Below are positions 8,641 through 18,613 of a stretch of DNA of 64,000 nucleotides, piece by piece. This DNA is from Rhodoplanes sp046000175 (GTDB lineage: Bacteria; Pseudomonadota; Alphaproteobacteria; Rhizobiales; Xanthobacteraceae): contig NZ_JBEOMB010000016.1 in the NCBI RefSeq assembly GCF_046000175.1, forward strand, positions 1-64,000, written 5' to 3'. Numbering within the stretch: the first letter of the stretch is position 1; the number at the start of each line of letters is the position of its first letter. Position numbers and translations under genes: made by a program. The notes under the pieces were generated by a model, which ran no database searches, was not told where the DNA came from, and was given only the letters and a program-made list of their open reading frames with translations.

Positions 8641-9303
8641 ATGAGCAAGCCCACCGAACCGACCTGCGCCGACTGCGGCCAGCTCGCCTGCCACCGTCCC
8701 GAGCGCCCGGCGCCGGACTTCTGCCTGGGCGACGCGACGCCGCCCGCCGTGCTGGACGGCACCGTCACGGCCTACCGAGACGGCGGACCCGACGCCGTGC
8801 TGGCGCGCGCCGCCGCCGAGGTCGAGGGCCTCTATTACGGCAAGCTGACCCGGGTGGAGGAGACGCTCGCCTTCGCGCGCCGCATCGGGGCGCAGCGCAT
8901 CGGCATCGCCACCTGCGTCGGCCTGATCGAGGAAACGCGGCTGTTCGCCACCATCCTGCGCCGCGGCGGCTTCACGCCCCTCACGGTGTGCTGCAAGGTC
9001 GGCGGCACCGACAAGACCGAGATCGGCCTGCCGGACGAGCTCAAGATCGCGCCCGGCGGCTACGAGGCGTGCTGCAACCCCATTTTGCAGGCGCAGACCC
9101 TGAACGCCAAGGCGACCGATCTCAACGTGATCGTCGGCCTGTGCGTCGGCCACGACGCGCTGTTCTGCAAGCATTCCGACGCGCCGGTGACGACGCTGAT
9201 CACCAAGGACCGCGTCCTCGGCCACAATCCGGTCGCTGCCCTCTACACGGCGAAGAGCTACAGCCGGCGCATCATGGACGAGGAGCGGCTGAAGGGGCTG
9301 TGA
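8641..9303 (+). CDS. DUF1847 cysteine-rich putative metal-binding protein
   Basis: A 220-aa protein of the DUF1847 family. It begins with a zinc-finger-like CADCGQLACH and a further Cys at ~28, then the family core: RVEETLAFARRIGAQRIGIA, TCVGL, VCCKVGG, YEACCNPILQA, and LCVGHDALFCKHSDAPVTT. Many invariant cysteines suggest metal or Fe-S binding; the function of the family is not established. The ATG at 8641 gives the standard N-terminus; upstream in-frame sequence has no family similarity. It precedes ppa by 200 bp in the same direction but need not be co-transcribed. Confidence 0.9.
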   Translation: MSKPTEPTCADCGQLACHRPERPAPDFCLGDATPPAVLDGTVTAYRDGGPDAVLARAAAEVEGLYYGKLTRVEETLAFARRIGAQRIGIATCVGLIEETRLFATILRRGGFTPLTVCCKVGGTDKTEIGLPDELKIAPGGYEACCNPILQAQTLNAKATDLNVIVGLCVGHDALFCKHSDAPVTTLITKDRVLGHNPVAALYTAKSYSRRIMDEERLKGL

Positions 9304-9503
9304 GGCCTCGCGGGCACCCGCGCGCGCCCGCGAAGCACGTCGAACGGCGACGAAAGTCGTATGGTCGGGGCGACTATGCGACCATGGGTGGTTCCGAAAC
9401 CTGTTGTGGCGGGGCGGCCCGGCGCAGTAAGCAGACGCATCAGAGAACCGACGCCGCGACGTCCCGTGGGGGCGTCGCGCGTGTCCTTTTGTCCGGAGCC
9501 GCC

Positions 9504-10058
9504 ATGAACCTCGACGAAATCTCCCCCGGCCCGAACCCGCCGAAGGACATCCACGTCATCATCGAGATCCCGCTCGGCGGCGAGCCGGTGAAGTACGAGA
9601 TCGACAAGAAGTCGGGCGCCCTGTTCGTCGACCGCTTCCTGCACACCGCGATGTACTATCCGGGCAACTACGGCTTCATCCCGCACTCGCTGTCGTTCGA
9701 CGGCGACCCGATCGACGTGATGGTGATGAACCGCGTGCCGGTGTTCCCGGGCTCGGTGATCCGCTGCCGGCCGATCGGCGCGCTGCTGATGGAGGACGAG
9801 TCGGGCGGCGACGAGAAGATCATCGCGGTGCCGGTCGACAAGCTGCACCCGTACTACAACGACATCGCCAACTACACCGACCTGCCCGCCGTGCAGCGCG
9901 ATCAGGTCTCGCACTTCTTCCAGCACTACAAGGATCTGGAGAAGGGCAAGTGGGTCACGATCGCGAAGTGGCTCGATGCCGCGGCGGCCGAGGATCTGAT
10001 CATGAAGGCGCTCGACCGCCACCAGAAGAAGCTCGCCGCCGCCGAGACCGCGAAGTAG
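9504..10058 (+). CDS. ppa: Inorganic pyrophosphatase (family I)
   Basis: Soluble family I enzyme that hydrolyses pyrophosphate to phosphate and drives biosynthetic reactions forward. The product has 184 aa, the normal bacterial length. Signature residues are visible: EIPLGGEPVKYEIDKKSG, YYPGNYGFIPHS, the metal-binding DGDPIDVMVM, and VPVDKLHPYYNDI, followed by HYKDLEKGKWV. The ATG at 9504 gives the canonical N-terminus MNLDEISPGPNPPKDI. Monocistronic by appearance, followed by a palindromic repeat. Confidence 0.98.
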   Translation: MNLDEISPGPNPPKDIHVIIEIPLGGEPVKYEIDKKSGALFVDRFLHTAMYYPGNYGFIPHSLSFDGDPIDVMVMNRVPVFPGSVIRCRPIGALLMEDESGGDEKIIAVPVDKLHPYYNDIANYTDLPAVQRDQVSHFFQHYKDLEKGKWVTIAKWLDAAAAEDLIMKALDRHQKKLAAAETAK

Positions 10059-10085
10059 GGTTTTCGCGACGGCGTCGCAGCCCTC

Positions 10086-10208
10086 GTCATCCCGGGGCGG
10101 CGCGTGAGCGCCGAGCCCGGGATCCATAACCCCTGTCTTTCGTGAGCCACCGGCACCGAGGTTATGGATCCCGGGCTCGCGGACCTTCGGTCCGCGCCCC
10201 GGGATGAC
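10086..10208. repeat. Long inverted repeat (GTCATCCCGGGGCGG type)
   Basis: Left arm GTCATCCCGGGGCGGCGCG... and right arm ...CGCGCCCCGGGATGAC enclose internal inverted arms GGGATCCATAAC / GTTATGGATCCC. Total about 123 bp between ppa and the DUF4139 gene. It belongs to the same family as the copy at 30090-30191. It could also terminate ppa transcripts. Confidence 0.9.
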
Positions 10209-10443
10209 CAAGGAGCTTTCCTCGCCCCTCACGTCACGACGGCCCGCGGCTGGGCTCTGCCGGCTTCCCCATCGAACCCCCGCCACCGCCGCGCGCACAA
10301 AAGCGTGCCGGCGCCGTCGTCACATCGGCATCACGCGCCCGCCCTCCGGGCGCCCAGGTTCGGGTCTTCGGTACCGCCGGTGACACCGCCTTCGCCCGCC
10401 GGATTCGCCGGGGCGACGGGGCGGTCAGCGACGGGATCGTCAG

Positions 10444-12609
10444 ATGCCCCTGCCCCACACGTCTCGACCGGCCAGCCGACACGCGCCTGCGCGCCGCGCC
10501 ACGTCGCCGGTCCACGCCGCCCTGCCGCTCCGCAGGGCCCTGCTCTCCGCCGCCGCGCTGCTGGTCGCGCCGGCCCTCGCCAGCGTGGCTCCGGCCGACG
10601 CCGCCGAGCTGCCGCTCAAGCGCGTCGTGCTGTCCTCGGCCGGCCTCGCCCAGTTCATCCATGCCGGGGCCGTGACGGGCGGCGCCACGGTCGAGCTGCC
10701 GGTGCGGCTCGATCAGGTCGACGACCTCTTGAAGAGCCTCACCGTGTTCGACCGCGCCGGCGGCATCGGCGCCGTCAGCCTGCCCGGCAAGGCGCCGCTC
10801 GCCGAGCTGTTCCGCGACCTGCCGTTCGGGCCCGAGGCGCTCGCCTCGCCGTCCGCGCTGCTCAACGCGCTGGTCGGCACCGAGGTGGAGATCGCCGGGC
10901 CGGTCAACGCCACCGGCCGGGTGTTCCGGGTCGAGCCGGAGGAGACGGCGCTTCCGAACGGCGGCGGCACGGTGACGCGGCACCGCCTCGCGCTGATGAC
11001 CGAGCGCGGTCTCGTCTCCGCCGTGCTGGAGGATCTCACCACGCTGCGCTTCACGGATCTGGAGACCCGCGTCCAGATCGAGCGGGCGCTGGCCGGACAA
11101 TCGCTGAACCGCGCCAAGGATCGCCGCACGCTGTCGATCGGTTTCCTCGGTGACGGCAACCGCCAGGTCGGGCTCGGCTACGTGGTCGCGGCCCCGGTGT
11201 GGAAGACGTCGTACCGGCTCGTGCTGCCGAAGGACGGCGGCCAAGGAGGCGGGAAAGCCCGGCTGCAGGGCTGGGCCGTGGTCGAGAACCTCACCGGCGG
11301 CGACTGGAAGGACGTCGAGCTGATGCTGGTGTCGGGCAATCCGGTGGCCTTGAAGCAGCAGCTCTACACGGCCTTCTACACCGATCGCATCGAGGTGCCG
11401 GTGACGACCGCGGCCCGTGTGCTGCCGCGCACCGACGACGCCGACGCCGCCGAGAGCCGTCCGGGCCCGCGGGCCAAGGCGGCCGGCACGGCGCTCGCCC
11501 GCCGCGAGATGATGCCGGCCCCGCAGGTCGGCCAGGTGCAGCGGCTGATGGCCCCGGCCATGGCGGCCCCCGCCGCCGCGCCGCCGCCGGTCGAGGCCGA
11601 CGCGATCGCCGGCGCCGCCCAGGCCGCCGAGGCCGAGGAGGCGGCGACCCAGCTCATCTACCGCTTCCCGGCCAAGGTGACGGTCGCCACCGGGCACACG
11701 GTCATGGTGCCGTTCGTCGACCGCGAGGTGACGGCGTCGCGGACCTGGCTCTACCAGCCCGAGGTCTCGGCGCGCCGCCCGCTCGCCGCGCTGCGCCTGC
11801 GCAACGACGGCGACACGAGCCTGCCGGCCGGCATCGTCACGGCGTTCGACGGCGGCGCCGACGGGGCGGCGAACTTCGTCGGCGACGCGCAGCTTCCGCT
11901 GCTCGCCCGCGGCACATTCAAGTACGTGACCTTCGCGCTCGACGCCAAGACCGACATCCGCCGCGAGGATTTGGGCGTCCGCCGCACGACGCTCGGCAAG
12001 GCGGTCGACGGCACCCTGACGCTGACGACGCGCTCGCGCCGCACGGTCGGCTACGAGATCACCCCGCCGGCCGACGAGGACCGCGAGATCGTCATCGAGG
12101 AGGCGCGCGCCGACGGCTGGTCGCCGGCCGAGGGCAGCAGGGGCGTCGAGGAGACACCCACCCGCCTGCGCCTCGCCGTCAAGGCGCCCAAGGGCCAGAC
12201 CACCAAGGCGTCGCTGGTGCTGGAGCGCACCGACCGCCAGACCGTGGTGCTGACCGACTACGCCCCGGAGGAGATTCTGGCGCGCATCCGCGGCCTGGAG
12301 AACGAGACGCCGGCCGTGAAGGAGACGGTCTTGAAGCTCGGCGCGCTGGTCGGCGAGATCAACCGGGGGCGGGCCGAGCGGTCGCGTCTCGACGCCGAGC
12401 GAAAACGCATTGGCGAGGACCAGGAGCGGCTGCGGCGGAACCTCTCCTCCGTCGGCGCCAGCTCCGATCTCGGCCGCCGCTACGTCGACACCCTGAAGGC
12501 ACAGGAGGACCGGCTCGCCGAGATCGCCCGCACCGAGCAGACGCTCGACGCCGAGATGGCGGCGAAGCGCCAGGCCGCGATCGAAGCGGCGCGGCAATTG
12601 AAGCTGTGA
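10444..12609 (+). CDS. Secreted DUF4139-type protein
   Basis: A 721-aa exported protein. The N-terminus has an Ala/Leu-rich hydrophobic stretch (~30-55) ending in APADAAE, likely a signal peptide. The body resembles DUF4139 / mucoidy-inhibitor-A-like proteins: LPLKRVVLSSAGLAQF near the mature N-terminus, VWKTSYRLVLP and LQGWAVVENLTGGDW, a variable Ala/Pro-rich linker (~370-395), then a beta-rich C-terminal half (TRSRRTVGYEI, QTVVLTDYAPEEILARI). The last ~110 residues are charged and probably coiled-coil. The start is not firm; the first ~28 residues are basic and a later start is possible. Role unknown. Confidence 0.8.
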   Translation: MPLPHTSRPASRHAPARRATSPVHAALPLRRALLSAAALLVAPALASVAPADAAELPLKRVVLSSAGLAQFIHAGAVTGGATVELPVRLDQVDDLLKSLTVFDRAGGIGAVSLPGKAPLAELFRDLPFGPEALASPSALLNALVGTEVEIAGPVNATGRVFRVEPEETALPNGGGTVTRHRLALMTERGLVSAVLEDLTTLRFTDLETRVQIERALAGQSLNRAKDRRTLSIGFLGDGNRQVGLGYVVAAPVWKTSYRLVLPKDGGQGGGKARLQGWAVVENLTGGDWKDVELMLVSGNPVALKQQLYTAFYTDRIEVPVTTAARVLPRTDDADAAESRPGPRAKAAGTALARREMMPAPQVGQVQRLMAPAMAAPAAAPPPVEADAIAGAAQAAEAEEAATQLIYRFPAKVTVATGHTVMVPFVDREVTASRTWLYQPEVSARRPLAALRLRNDGDTSLPAGIVTAFDGGADGAANFVGDAQLPLLARGTFKYVTFALDAKTDIRREDLGVRRTTLGKAVDGTLTLTTRSRRTVGYEITPPADEDREIVIEEARADGWSPAEGSRGVEETPTRLRLAVKAPKGQTTKASLVLERTDRQTVVLTDYAPEEILARIRGLENETPAVKETVLKLGALVGEINRGRAERSRLDAERKRIGEDQERLRRNLSSVGASSDLGRRYVDTLKAQEDRLAEIARTEQTLDAEMAAKRQAAIEAARQLKL

Positions 12610-12663
12610 GGCGGAGCGGGATCTGATCAGCTAACGCGCACGACGCGGGCGCCGCCTTCGTTT

Positions 12664-12797
12664 CACCTCTCCCCGACGGGGAGAGGTCCGAGTTCGCGCC
12701 GAAGGCGCGAAGTCCGGGTGAGGGGGTGCCGCCCCCTCGATGAGACAAACGACGTCGGCACCCCCTCACCCCGGCCCTCTCCCCGCTGGGGAGAGGG
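12664..12797. repeat. Palindromic intergenic repeat (CCTCTCCCC-GGGGAGAGG type)
   Basis: Two CCTCTCCCC..GGGGAGAGG palindromes flank an inner pair CCGGGTGAGGGGGTGCC / GGCACCCCCTCACCCCGG. The element fills most of the gap before the PilZ gene. Related copies lie at 26827-26889 and 62855-63008. Confidence 0.88.
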
Positions 12798-12988
12798 AGC
12801 ACGCAGCACGCGACGCGACGTCGGAGGACATCCGCCCCCTCGACCCGAAAATTTCCTTCGCATTGTCTGAAAAAGAGTCGTCGAAATCTTACGCGCGGGC
12901 TTTGCGGGCGCTTAGCGCGGCCGACCGACAATCGGCCTCGACCACGGCGACGCGACGCGCGGCGCCGGCGACACGAGGCGTATGAGCA

Positions 12989-13255
12989 ATGGTTTTCTTC
13001 CGTCAGCAGCAGAACAAGCTGCGCGAGCTGCGCCGGAGCCCCCGGTTCGAGGTGCACTATCCGGCCTTCTTCGATCCGTGCGACGGCTCGACGCTGCAGA
13101 GCTGCATGATCTGCGACATCTCGTCGGGCGGCGCCAAGCTGACCGTGACGAACCCGATCGACATGCCGCCCGAGTTCCTGCTGCTGTTCCAGCGCCGCTG
13201 CCGCATCGTGCGCCGCGACGACCGCCAGATCGGCGTGATGTTCCTGAAAGGCTGA
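12989..13255 (+). CDS. Small PilZ-like protein (putative c-di-GMP receptor)
   Basis: An 88-aa single-domain protein with both c-di-GMP contact motifs expected of PilZ domains: RRSPR (RxxxR, residues 16-20) and DISSGG (DxSxxG, ~46-51), followed by the beta-barrel strand RRCRIVRRDDRQIGVMFL. Such stand-alone PilZ proteins are typical in Rhizobiales. It would be a cytosolic effector for the GGDEF-EAL proteins elsewhere in the window (inference). ATG at 12989; a GAGG lies about 11 nt upstream. Transcribed toward the YidB-like gene, 139 bp away. Confidence 0.88.
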   Translation: MVFFRQQQNKLRELRRSPRFEVHYPAFFDPCDGSTLQSCMICDISSGGAKLTVTNPIDMPPEFLLLFQRRCRIVRRDDRQIGVMFLKG

Positions 13256-13394
13256 GTCCGACGGTAACATACGGTGCGGCGGCGTTTGTTCCCGCGGCAC
13301 AGGGTCTCGGCCGTCCCGCCGCGCCTGCCCTTGCGGCGTCCCCCGCCCGACGCGATCTGATCAGGTCACCGGGCGCGGGCCGCAGGAGGCGACC

Positions 13395-13991
13395 ATGGGA
13401 CTTCTCGACGTCATCAACGGCATGATGAACGGGCCGCGCGGCGCGTCGACGCCGGAGATGCCCGGCGGCCGCGAGGACGGCAAGGACGCCGACAAGGGCG
13501 GCATGTCGCCCATCACGATGGCGATCCTCGGCCTGCTCGCCTACAAGGCCTACAAGCATTTCGGCTCGGGCAGTTCGCCGGTACCGCAGGCGGAGACCAA
13601 CGCGCCGCCCTGGGGTCCCGGGCGCGTGCAGGGAGAAGGCTCGTCGGGCGGGCTCGGCGGCCTTCTGGGCGGCCTCGGCGGCCTCTTGGGCGGCGGCGCC
13701 GCCGGCGGGGCGCTCAGCGGCGGCCTCAAGGACATGATGGACCAGTTCCACCGCAGCGGGCGCGGCGAGGTCGCGGACTCCTGGGTCGGGCGCGGACCCA
13801 ACCGCAGCATCTCGCCGCGCGAGCTGGAGGAGACGCTCGGCCGCGAGCGCATCGACGAGCTCGCGCGACGCACCGGCCTGTCGCGCGACGAGCTGCTCGC
13901 CGAGCTCAGCCAGCGGCTTCCCGAGGCGGTCGACGACGTGACGCCGGACGGCAAGCTGCCGAGCGAGGCGCAAGTCCGCCGCTGGCTCTAA
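13395..13991 (+). CDS. YidB/DUF937 family protein
   Basis: A 198-aa protein of the YidB (DUF937) type. The N-terminus MGLLDVINGMM, a Gly/Leu-rich segment (GLGGLLGGLGGLLGGG, ~78-95) and a C-terminal domain with VADSWVGRGPN, ISPRELEETLG and LARRTGLSRDELLAELSQRLPEAVDDVTPDGKLP are all family features. Function unknown. AGGAGG lies 8 nt before the ATG at 13395. The gene's 3' end with its TAA stop is duplicated (13972-14007). Convergent with the HXXEE gene. Confidence 0.92.
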   Translation: MGLLDVINGMMNGPRGASTPEMPGGREDGKDADKGGMSPITMAILGLLAYKAYKHFGSGSSPVPQAETNAPPWGPGRVQGEGSSGGLGGLLGGLGGLLGGGAAGGALSGGLKDMMDQFHRSGRGEVADSWVGRGPNRSISPRELEETLGRERIDELARRTGLSRDELLAELSQRLPEAVDDVTPDGKLPSEAQVRRWL

Positions 13992-14007
13992 GTCCGCCGC
14001 TGGCTGT
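13972..14007. repeat. 18-bp tandem duplication spanning the yidB-like stop codon
   Basis: AAGTCCGCCGCTGGCT occurs at 13972-13987 and again at 13990-14005, an 18-bp period. The copy after the TAA stop (13989-13991) repeats the codons for VRRWL in frame and ends in a second stop, TGA. A degenerate third unit may follow (GTCCGCCACCGGC). Confidence 0.95.
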
Positions 14008-14033
14008 GACGTCCGCCACCGGCGGCGAGCCGG

Positions 14034-14642
14034 TCAGACCAGAGCGGGCGTGCGGCGGCGATACGGGATCACGAACAGGGCCGCGACCGGCACGTGCAGC
14101 AGCACACCGGCGACGAGAAGGCCGGCGATCTCGGCCCCGCTCAGAGCACCGCGCAAGAGCTCGGTGGCGAAGACCCACACCGTGAACGGCAGGAAGATCG
14201 CGATCGAGGTGACGAGGCCGGGATTGTAGCCGCGGAACCGCACCGTCGTGCCGATATGCGAGAGCGCGTTGACGAAGGTCAGCGCCATCCAGCCGAGGCC
14301 GACCCAGCGCAGCGTTTCCGGAAACAGCGCGGCGAGCCCGATCGGCAGCCACACCCAGGCGATGTTGACGAGCGCGACGCCCGCCTCGTCGACGGGCCAG
14401 TCGTCGCGGCCGGTCTTGAACACATGCGCGTTGGCGTATTGCCGAAAACCACCGGGCCACAGATGCTCCTCGATCTGGTGCACCATGTAGATGACGAGCA
14501 GTGCGGCGAACATCGCCTGCTCGCTCGCCGGATTGTTCCGGAACAGCACCAGCCACAGCGCGGCGAAGAGGACGGCGAGGACCGGCAAGGTAGTCTGCCA
14601 GGAGTGGGCGACCAGATGGGCCAGGCGAGACAGGAGCGGCAC
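14034..14642 (-). CDS. HXXEE domain integral membrane protein
   Basis: About 202 aa with five or more hydrophobic helices. The family motif HQIEEH (HxxEE) follows the second TM helix (LLVIYMVHQIEEHLWPGGF), with later conserved segments FVNALSHIGTTV and YNPGLVTSI. HXXEE proteins are predicted membrane proteins of unknown function, possibly metal-dependent because of the His/Glu motif. The start is set at GTG 14642, 8 nt after GGAG; an alternative GTG at 14705 would add 21 low-complexity residues. Convergent with the YidB-like gene. Confidence 0.85.
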   Translation of the reverse strand: MPLLSRLAHLVAHSWQTTLPVLAVLFAALWLVLFRNNPASEQAMFAALLVIYMVHQIEEHLWPGGFRQYANAHVFKTGRDDWPVDEAGVALVNIAWVWLPIGLAALFPETLRWVGLGWMALTFVNALSHIGTTVRFRGYNPGLVTSIAIFLPFTVWVFATELLRGALSGAEIAGLLVAGVLLHVPVAALFVIPYRRRTPALV

Positions 14643-14786
14643 GGCGAGGTCTCCGGGTTCGGGGGCACGAGGGACCGCGCCGCAGGACGGCGCCCGCCCG
14701 CACACCGCGCGGCCGGTCGGATCACCCTACCGGAGAGTCGTGAAATCCTTGCTAATCCGGACGCGCCCCGGACCGGGCCGCGCGAT

Positions 14787-14833
14787 CCTCATGGTGCGGA
14801 GCGCTCCGCAGGAGCGCGTCTCGAACCATGAGG
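14787..14833. repeat. Palindromic repeat CCTCATGGT...ACCATGAGG
   Basis: Perfect 9-bp outer arms CCTCATGGT / ACCATGAGG enclose an inner hairpin GCGCTCC-GCA-GGAGCGC. Near-identical elements occur at 30736-30779 (opposite orientation) and at 34399-34443. Confidence 0.9.
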
Positions 14834-14902
14834 CCGACCCGTGCGCCGGGCGCGCTCGTCACGGGAGGCGCGCTCAGGCGCGCTCGTCGCGGAAGACGCC
14901 CG

Positions 14903-15109
14903 TCAGGCCCGCTTGGCGGTGAGCTGATCGATCTTCTTGGCGATGAGGAACGCGAACGGGATGGCGACCACGAAGCCGGCCGCCGCCACGATCGGGATCA
15001 GCCGCATGCCCTGGTCGTAGAGCGACGGCACGCTGACGACGGCGACCACCAGCGCCCCGGCGAGCGTGATGCCGAGCACCATCCAGACGAGCACCGCGAT
15101 CTTCATCAT
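14903..15109 (-). CDS. Small two-TM membrane protein
   Basis: A 68-aa protein beginning MMKIAVLVW. Two hydrophobic helices (~5-25 and ~37-58) are separated by VPSLYDQGMRLIP, and the tail is short and basic (KKIDQLTAKRA). ATG at 15109 with GGAG about 9 nt upstream. Not assigned to a named family; similar short 2-TM proteins are common in Rhizobiales. It stands alone in a repeat-rich region downstream of ispG. Confidence 0.75.
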   Translation of the reverse strand: MMKIAVLVWMVLGITLAGALVVAVVSVPSLYDQGMRLIPIVAAAGFVVAIPFAFLIAKKIDQLTAKRA

Positions 15110-15385
15110 GGGTCCGATCTCCGTCCGTGTTCTTGTTTCGCGCCGAGGCGACGTCCGCGCCAAGGCGACGTTCGCGCAAGGGCGACGCGGCGCCGGCGGG
15201 GCCGCACCGCGATCGCGGCGGACCACCCGGCGATCCGGCCTATACCGCGCCGCCGCGAAAACCGGCTTGAGATGGATCAAGATGCGAATACGTGAATGCA
15301 TCAGCCGCTGCACGGCGGCGGATCGCGGGCGGCAGGGGCCGCGGGCGGGAGGGGGTCGGACGGCGCCCCCCTCGGGCGCACTCGC

Positions 15386-15476
15386 CGTCATGGCCGGGCT
15401 TCGTCCCGGCCATCCACGACCGTCCGCGCCGCCACGCCGCAAGACGTGGATGGCCGCGACAAGCGCGGCCATGACG
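15386..15476. repeat. Inverted repeat CGTCATGGCCGGG...GGCCATGACG
   Basis: Arms CGTCATGGCCGGGC..GGCCATCCACG (15386-15418) and CGTGGATGGCCGCG..GCGGCCATGACG (15445-15476) are inverted relative to each other, each with an internal hairpin. It is an intergenic palindromic element between the 2-TM gene and ispG. Confidence 0.9.
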
Positions 15477-15504
15477 AGCCTCGTCTGGCGGGGCGCTAAG
15501 CGGC

Positions 15505-15611
15505 CCGTAGCCGGCATGGAGCGAAGCGGAATGCAGGGGCGGGAGGGCGTACGCACGCCCCCGCTCAGCGCCCGAACACCCGCATTCCGCTTCGCTCCAT
15601 GCGGGCTACGG
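15505..15611. repeat. 30-bp inverted repeat downstream of ispG
   Basis: Arms at 15505-15534 and 15582-15611 match 29 of 30 bases when inverted (left arm contains GGCATGGAGCGAAGCGGAAT). The 47-nt loop contains a nested GGGCGT-ACGC-ACGCCC hairpin. Placed 30 bp after the ispG stop, it may also affect transcript termination. Confidence 0.93.
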
Positions 15612-15641
15612 CTCCAGCGCGACCGCGCGGAGCCGCCCGCC

Positions 15642-16922
<1,281 letters not shown>

Positions 16923-16976
16923 CGTGCAACTCCCGAAAATGCAACGGCTGCGGAGTGCCAGACCCGCATGCTTGCG

Positions 16977-17963
16977 TCAACGCGACTCGTTCGTCCCCGC
17001 CGGCTTCGCCGGCATCGCCGTCCCCGCCGCTGGACCCGTGCGACGGGGGCGGTTCACCAGCACCAGCCCGGCGACCACCAGGGCGGCCGCCACGGCGAAC
17101 GGCCAGTCTATAGCATCTCCGAGCACGACATGCCCGGCCAGCACCCCGAACAATGGGGTGAGGAACGTGAAGGCCGAAAGACGGCTGGCCGAATAGTGCT
17201 TCACCAGCGTGAACCACAGCCCATAGGTGATTCCGACCACCCAGATGGTTTGATAGGCGAGCCATCCGGTCGCGGCCGGCCGCGGCACGCCCGCGACGGT
17301 CTCGCCGAACACCAGCGCGGCCAGCCCCAGGATGGGGATCGACACGGCGAGCTGGTAGCCGAGCGTCTTCTCCGGCGCGACATGGACGAGCCGCGAGCCC
17401 TTCACCACCAGGGTGGTGGCGGCCCAGAACACCGACGCGACGAGCAGCAGCGCGTCCCCGGCCAGCGTGCTCTCCAGGGTTGCGGCGGGCGCCGGCGCAC
17501 CCGCGACGGCCGCCGGGGCGAGGAGATGCGGCACCCCGATCGCCACCGCGACGCCGACGAAGGCCGTCACCAGGCCGAGCCACTGCAGCCGCCCGAGCCG
17601 CTCGCCCGGCAGGAAGAACGAGCCGCCGAGTGCCACGAACAGCGGCGCCGTGTAGAGGAAGATGGTGCCGCGGCTCGCCGAGGTCATCAAGAGCCCGCGG
17701 TAGATCATCACGAACTCGACCCCGAACAGGAGACCGGTGACCAGGCCGGGCAGCAGGCTGCCGTCGCGCGAGAGCAGCGGCACGCGACGCATCGCGCACC
17801 AGGCGAGCAGCATCGCGAGCGCCCCCGAGGAGCGGATCACGCCCTGGATCAGCGGCGGGATGTCGGGCAGTGCCGCCTTGATGGCGACCTGGTTGAGGCC
17901 CCAGCTCACGCTGAGGGCGACGATCGTCACGGTCGCGAGCGCGTCGAGCGGGCGGGCGGGCAC
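16977..17963 (-). CDS. DMT-superfamily (EamA) transporter
   Basis: A 328-aa inner-membrane protein with about ten hydrophobic helices arranged as two EamA repeats (~8-145 and ~165-310). Family signatures include SWGLNQVAIKAALPDIPP, the TM4-region LYTAPLFVALGGSFFLPGERLG, and the second-repeat SAFTFLTPLFGVLAGHVVLG. Substrate cannot be predicted from sequence. GTG start at 17963 with AGGA about 8 nt upstream. It lies between zur (89 bp upstream) and ispG on the same strand. Confidence 0.92.
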   Translation of the reverse strand: MPARPLDALATVTIVALSVSWGLNQVAIKAALPDIPPLIQGVIRSSGALAMLLAWCAMRRVPLLSRDGSLLPGLVTGLLFGVEFVMIYRGLLMTSASRGTIFLYTAPLFVALGGSFFLPGERLGRLQWLGLVTAFVGVAVAIGVPHLLAPAAVAGAPAPAATLESTLAGDALLLVASVFWAATTLVVKGSRLVHVAPEKTLGYQLAVSIPILGLAALVFGETVAGVPRPAATGWLAYQTIWVVGITYGLWFTLVKHYSASRLSAFTFLTPLFGVLAGHVVLGDAIDWPFAVAAALVVAGLVLVNRPRRTGPAAGTAMPAKPAGTNESR

Positions 17964-18052
17964 GGCGAGGTCCTGGCTGGCGCGAGATTTTCTGGCCGGC
18001 GCGACGAATCCGGCGGCGGAGGCAGCGGTGGGCGGCCGGGCGGCCCCGGGGA

Positions 18053-18613
18053 TCAGGCGCCGCCAGCGCGCGGGACGGGAGCGCGGGGATCGGCAGCGCG
18101 GGCGTCGGCAGCGTGGGCGTCGGCAGAGGGGGCGTCGGCGGCAGCGCAGTGGCTGCAGATGCCCGTCACCTCGATCACCGAGATCTTGGGGGTGAAGCCC
18201 TGCGCCTCGGCCGAGGCCTTGATGGCGTCCGCGATCGCCGTCGAGGGCGCCTCGCCGACCGCGCCGCAGTGCTCGCAGATCAGGAAGGCGACCAGCGCCC
18301 CGCTCGCATGGCCGTGCGAACAGGCGAGAAAGGCGTTGCGGCTCTCGATCCGGTGGACGAGCCCCTGGGCGATAAGGAAGTCGAGGGCGCGGTAGACCGT
18401 GATCGGCGCCGGGCGCGGCCCGTCGGGCGCGACCAGCTCCAGGATTTCATAGGCGCCGAGCGGCTTGTGGCTGGAGGCCAGCACCGCCAGCACCTGCCGC
18501 CGCATCGGGGTCAGGCGCTCCTGGCGCTCCTTGCACAGGGTCTCGGCATGCGCCAGCACGGAGGCCGTGCAGCCGGCATGGTCGTGGTCGGGAGACGGAA
18601 AGGCCGCGGACAT
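18053..18613 (-). CDS. zur: Fur-family regulator, Zur-like
   Basis: A 186-aa Fur-family repressor. The winged-helix part is seen in ERLTPMRRQVLAVLASSHKPLGAYEIL and PITVYRALDFLIAQGLVHRIES; the metal-binding half has FLICEHCGAVGE and a second CSHC, the structural zinc cysteines. FLACSHGHASG resembles zinc-sensing Zur proteins more than ferric Fur. The last ~28 residues are an Ala/Asp/Arg tail (ADAHAADARAADPRAP) encoded by short DNA repeats near 18085-18125. No znuABC is adjacent; the neighbouring DMT transporter is not an obvious zinc importer. Confidence 0.88.
   Translation of the reverse strand: MSAAFPSPDHDHAGCTASVLAHAETLCKERQERLTPMRRQVLAVLASSHKPLGAYEILELVAPDGPRPAPITVYRALDFLIAQGLVHRIESRNAFLACSHGHASGALVAFLICEHCGAVGEAPSTAIADAIKASAEAQGFTPKISVIEVTGICSHCAAADAPSADAHAADARAADPRAPVPRAGGA

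Noticed and set aside
10234..12597. 787-codon minus-strand open frame opposite the DUF4139 gene
   Set aside because: Arg/Gly-rich shadow with no motif; the plus-strand protein has a signal peptide and family similarity.
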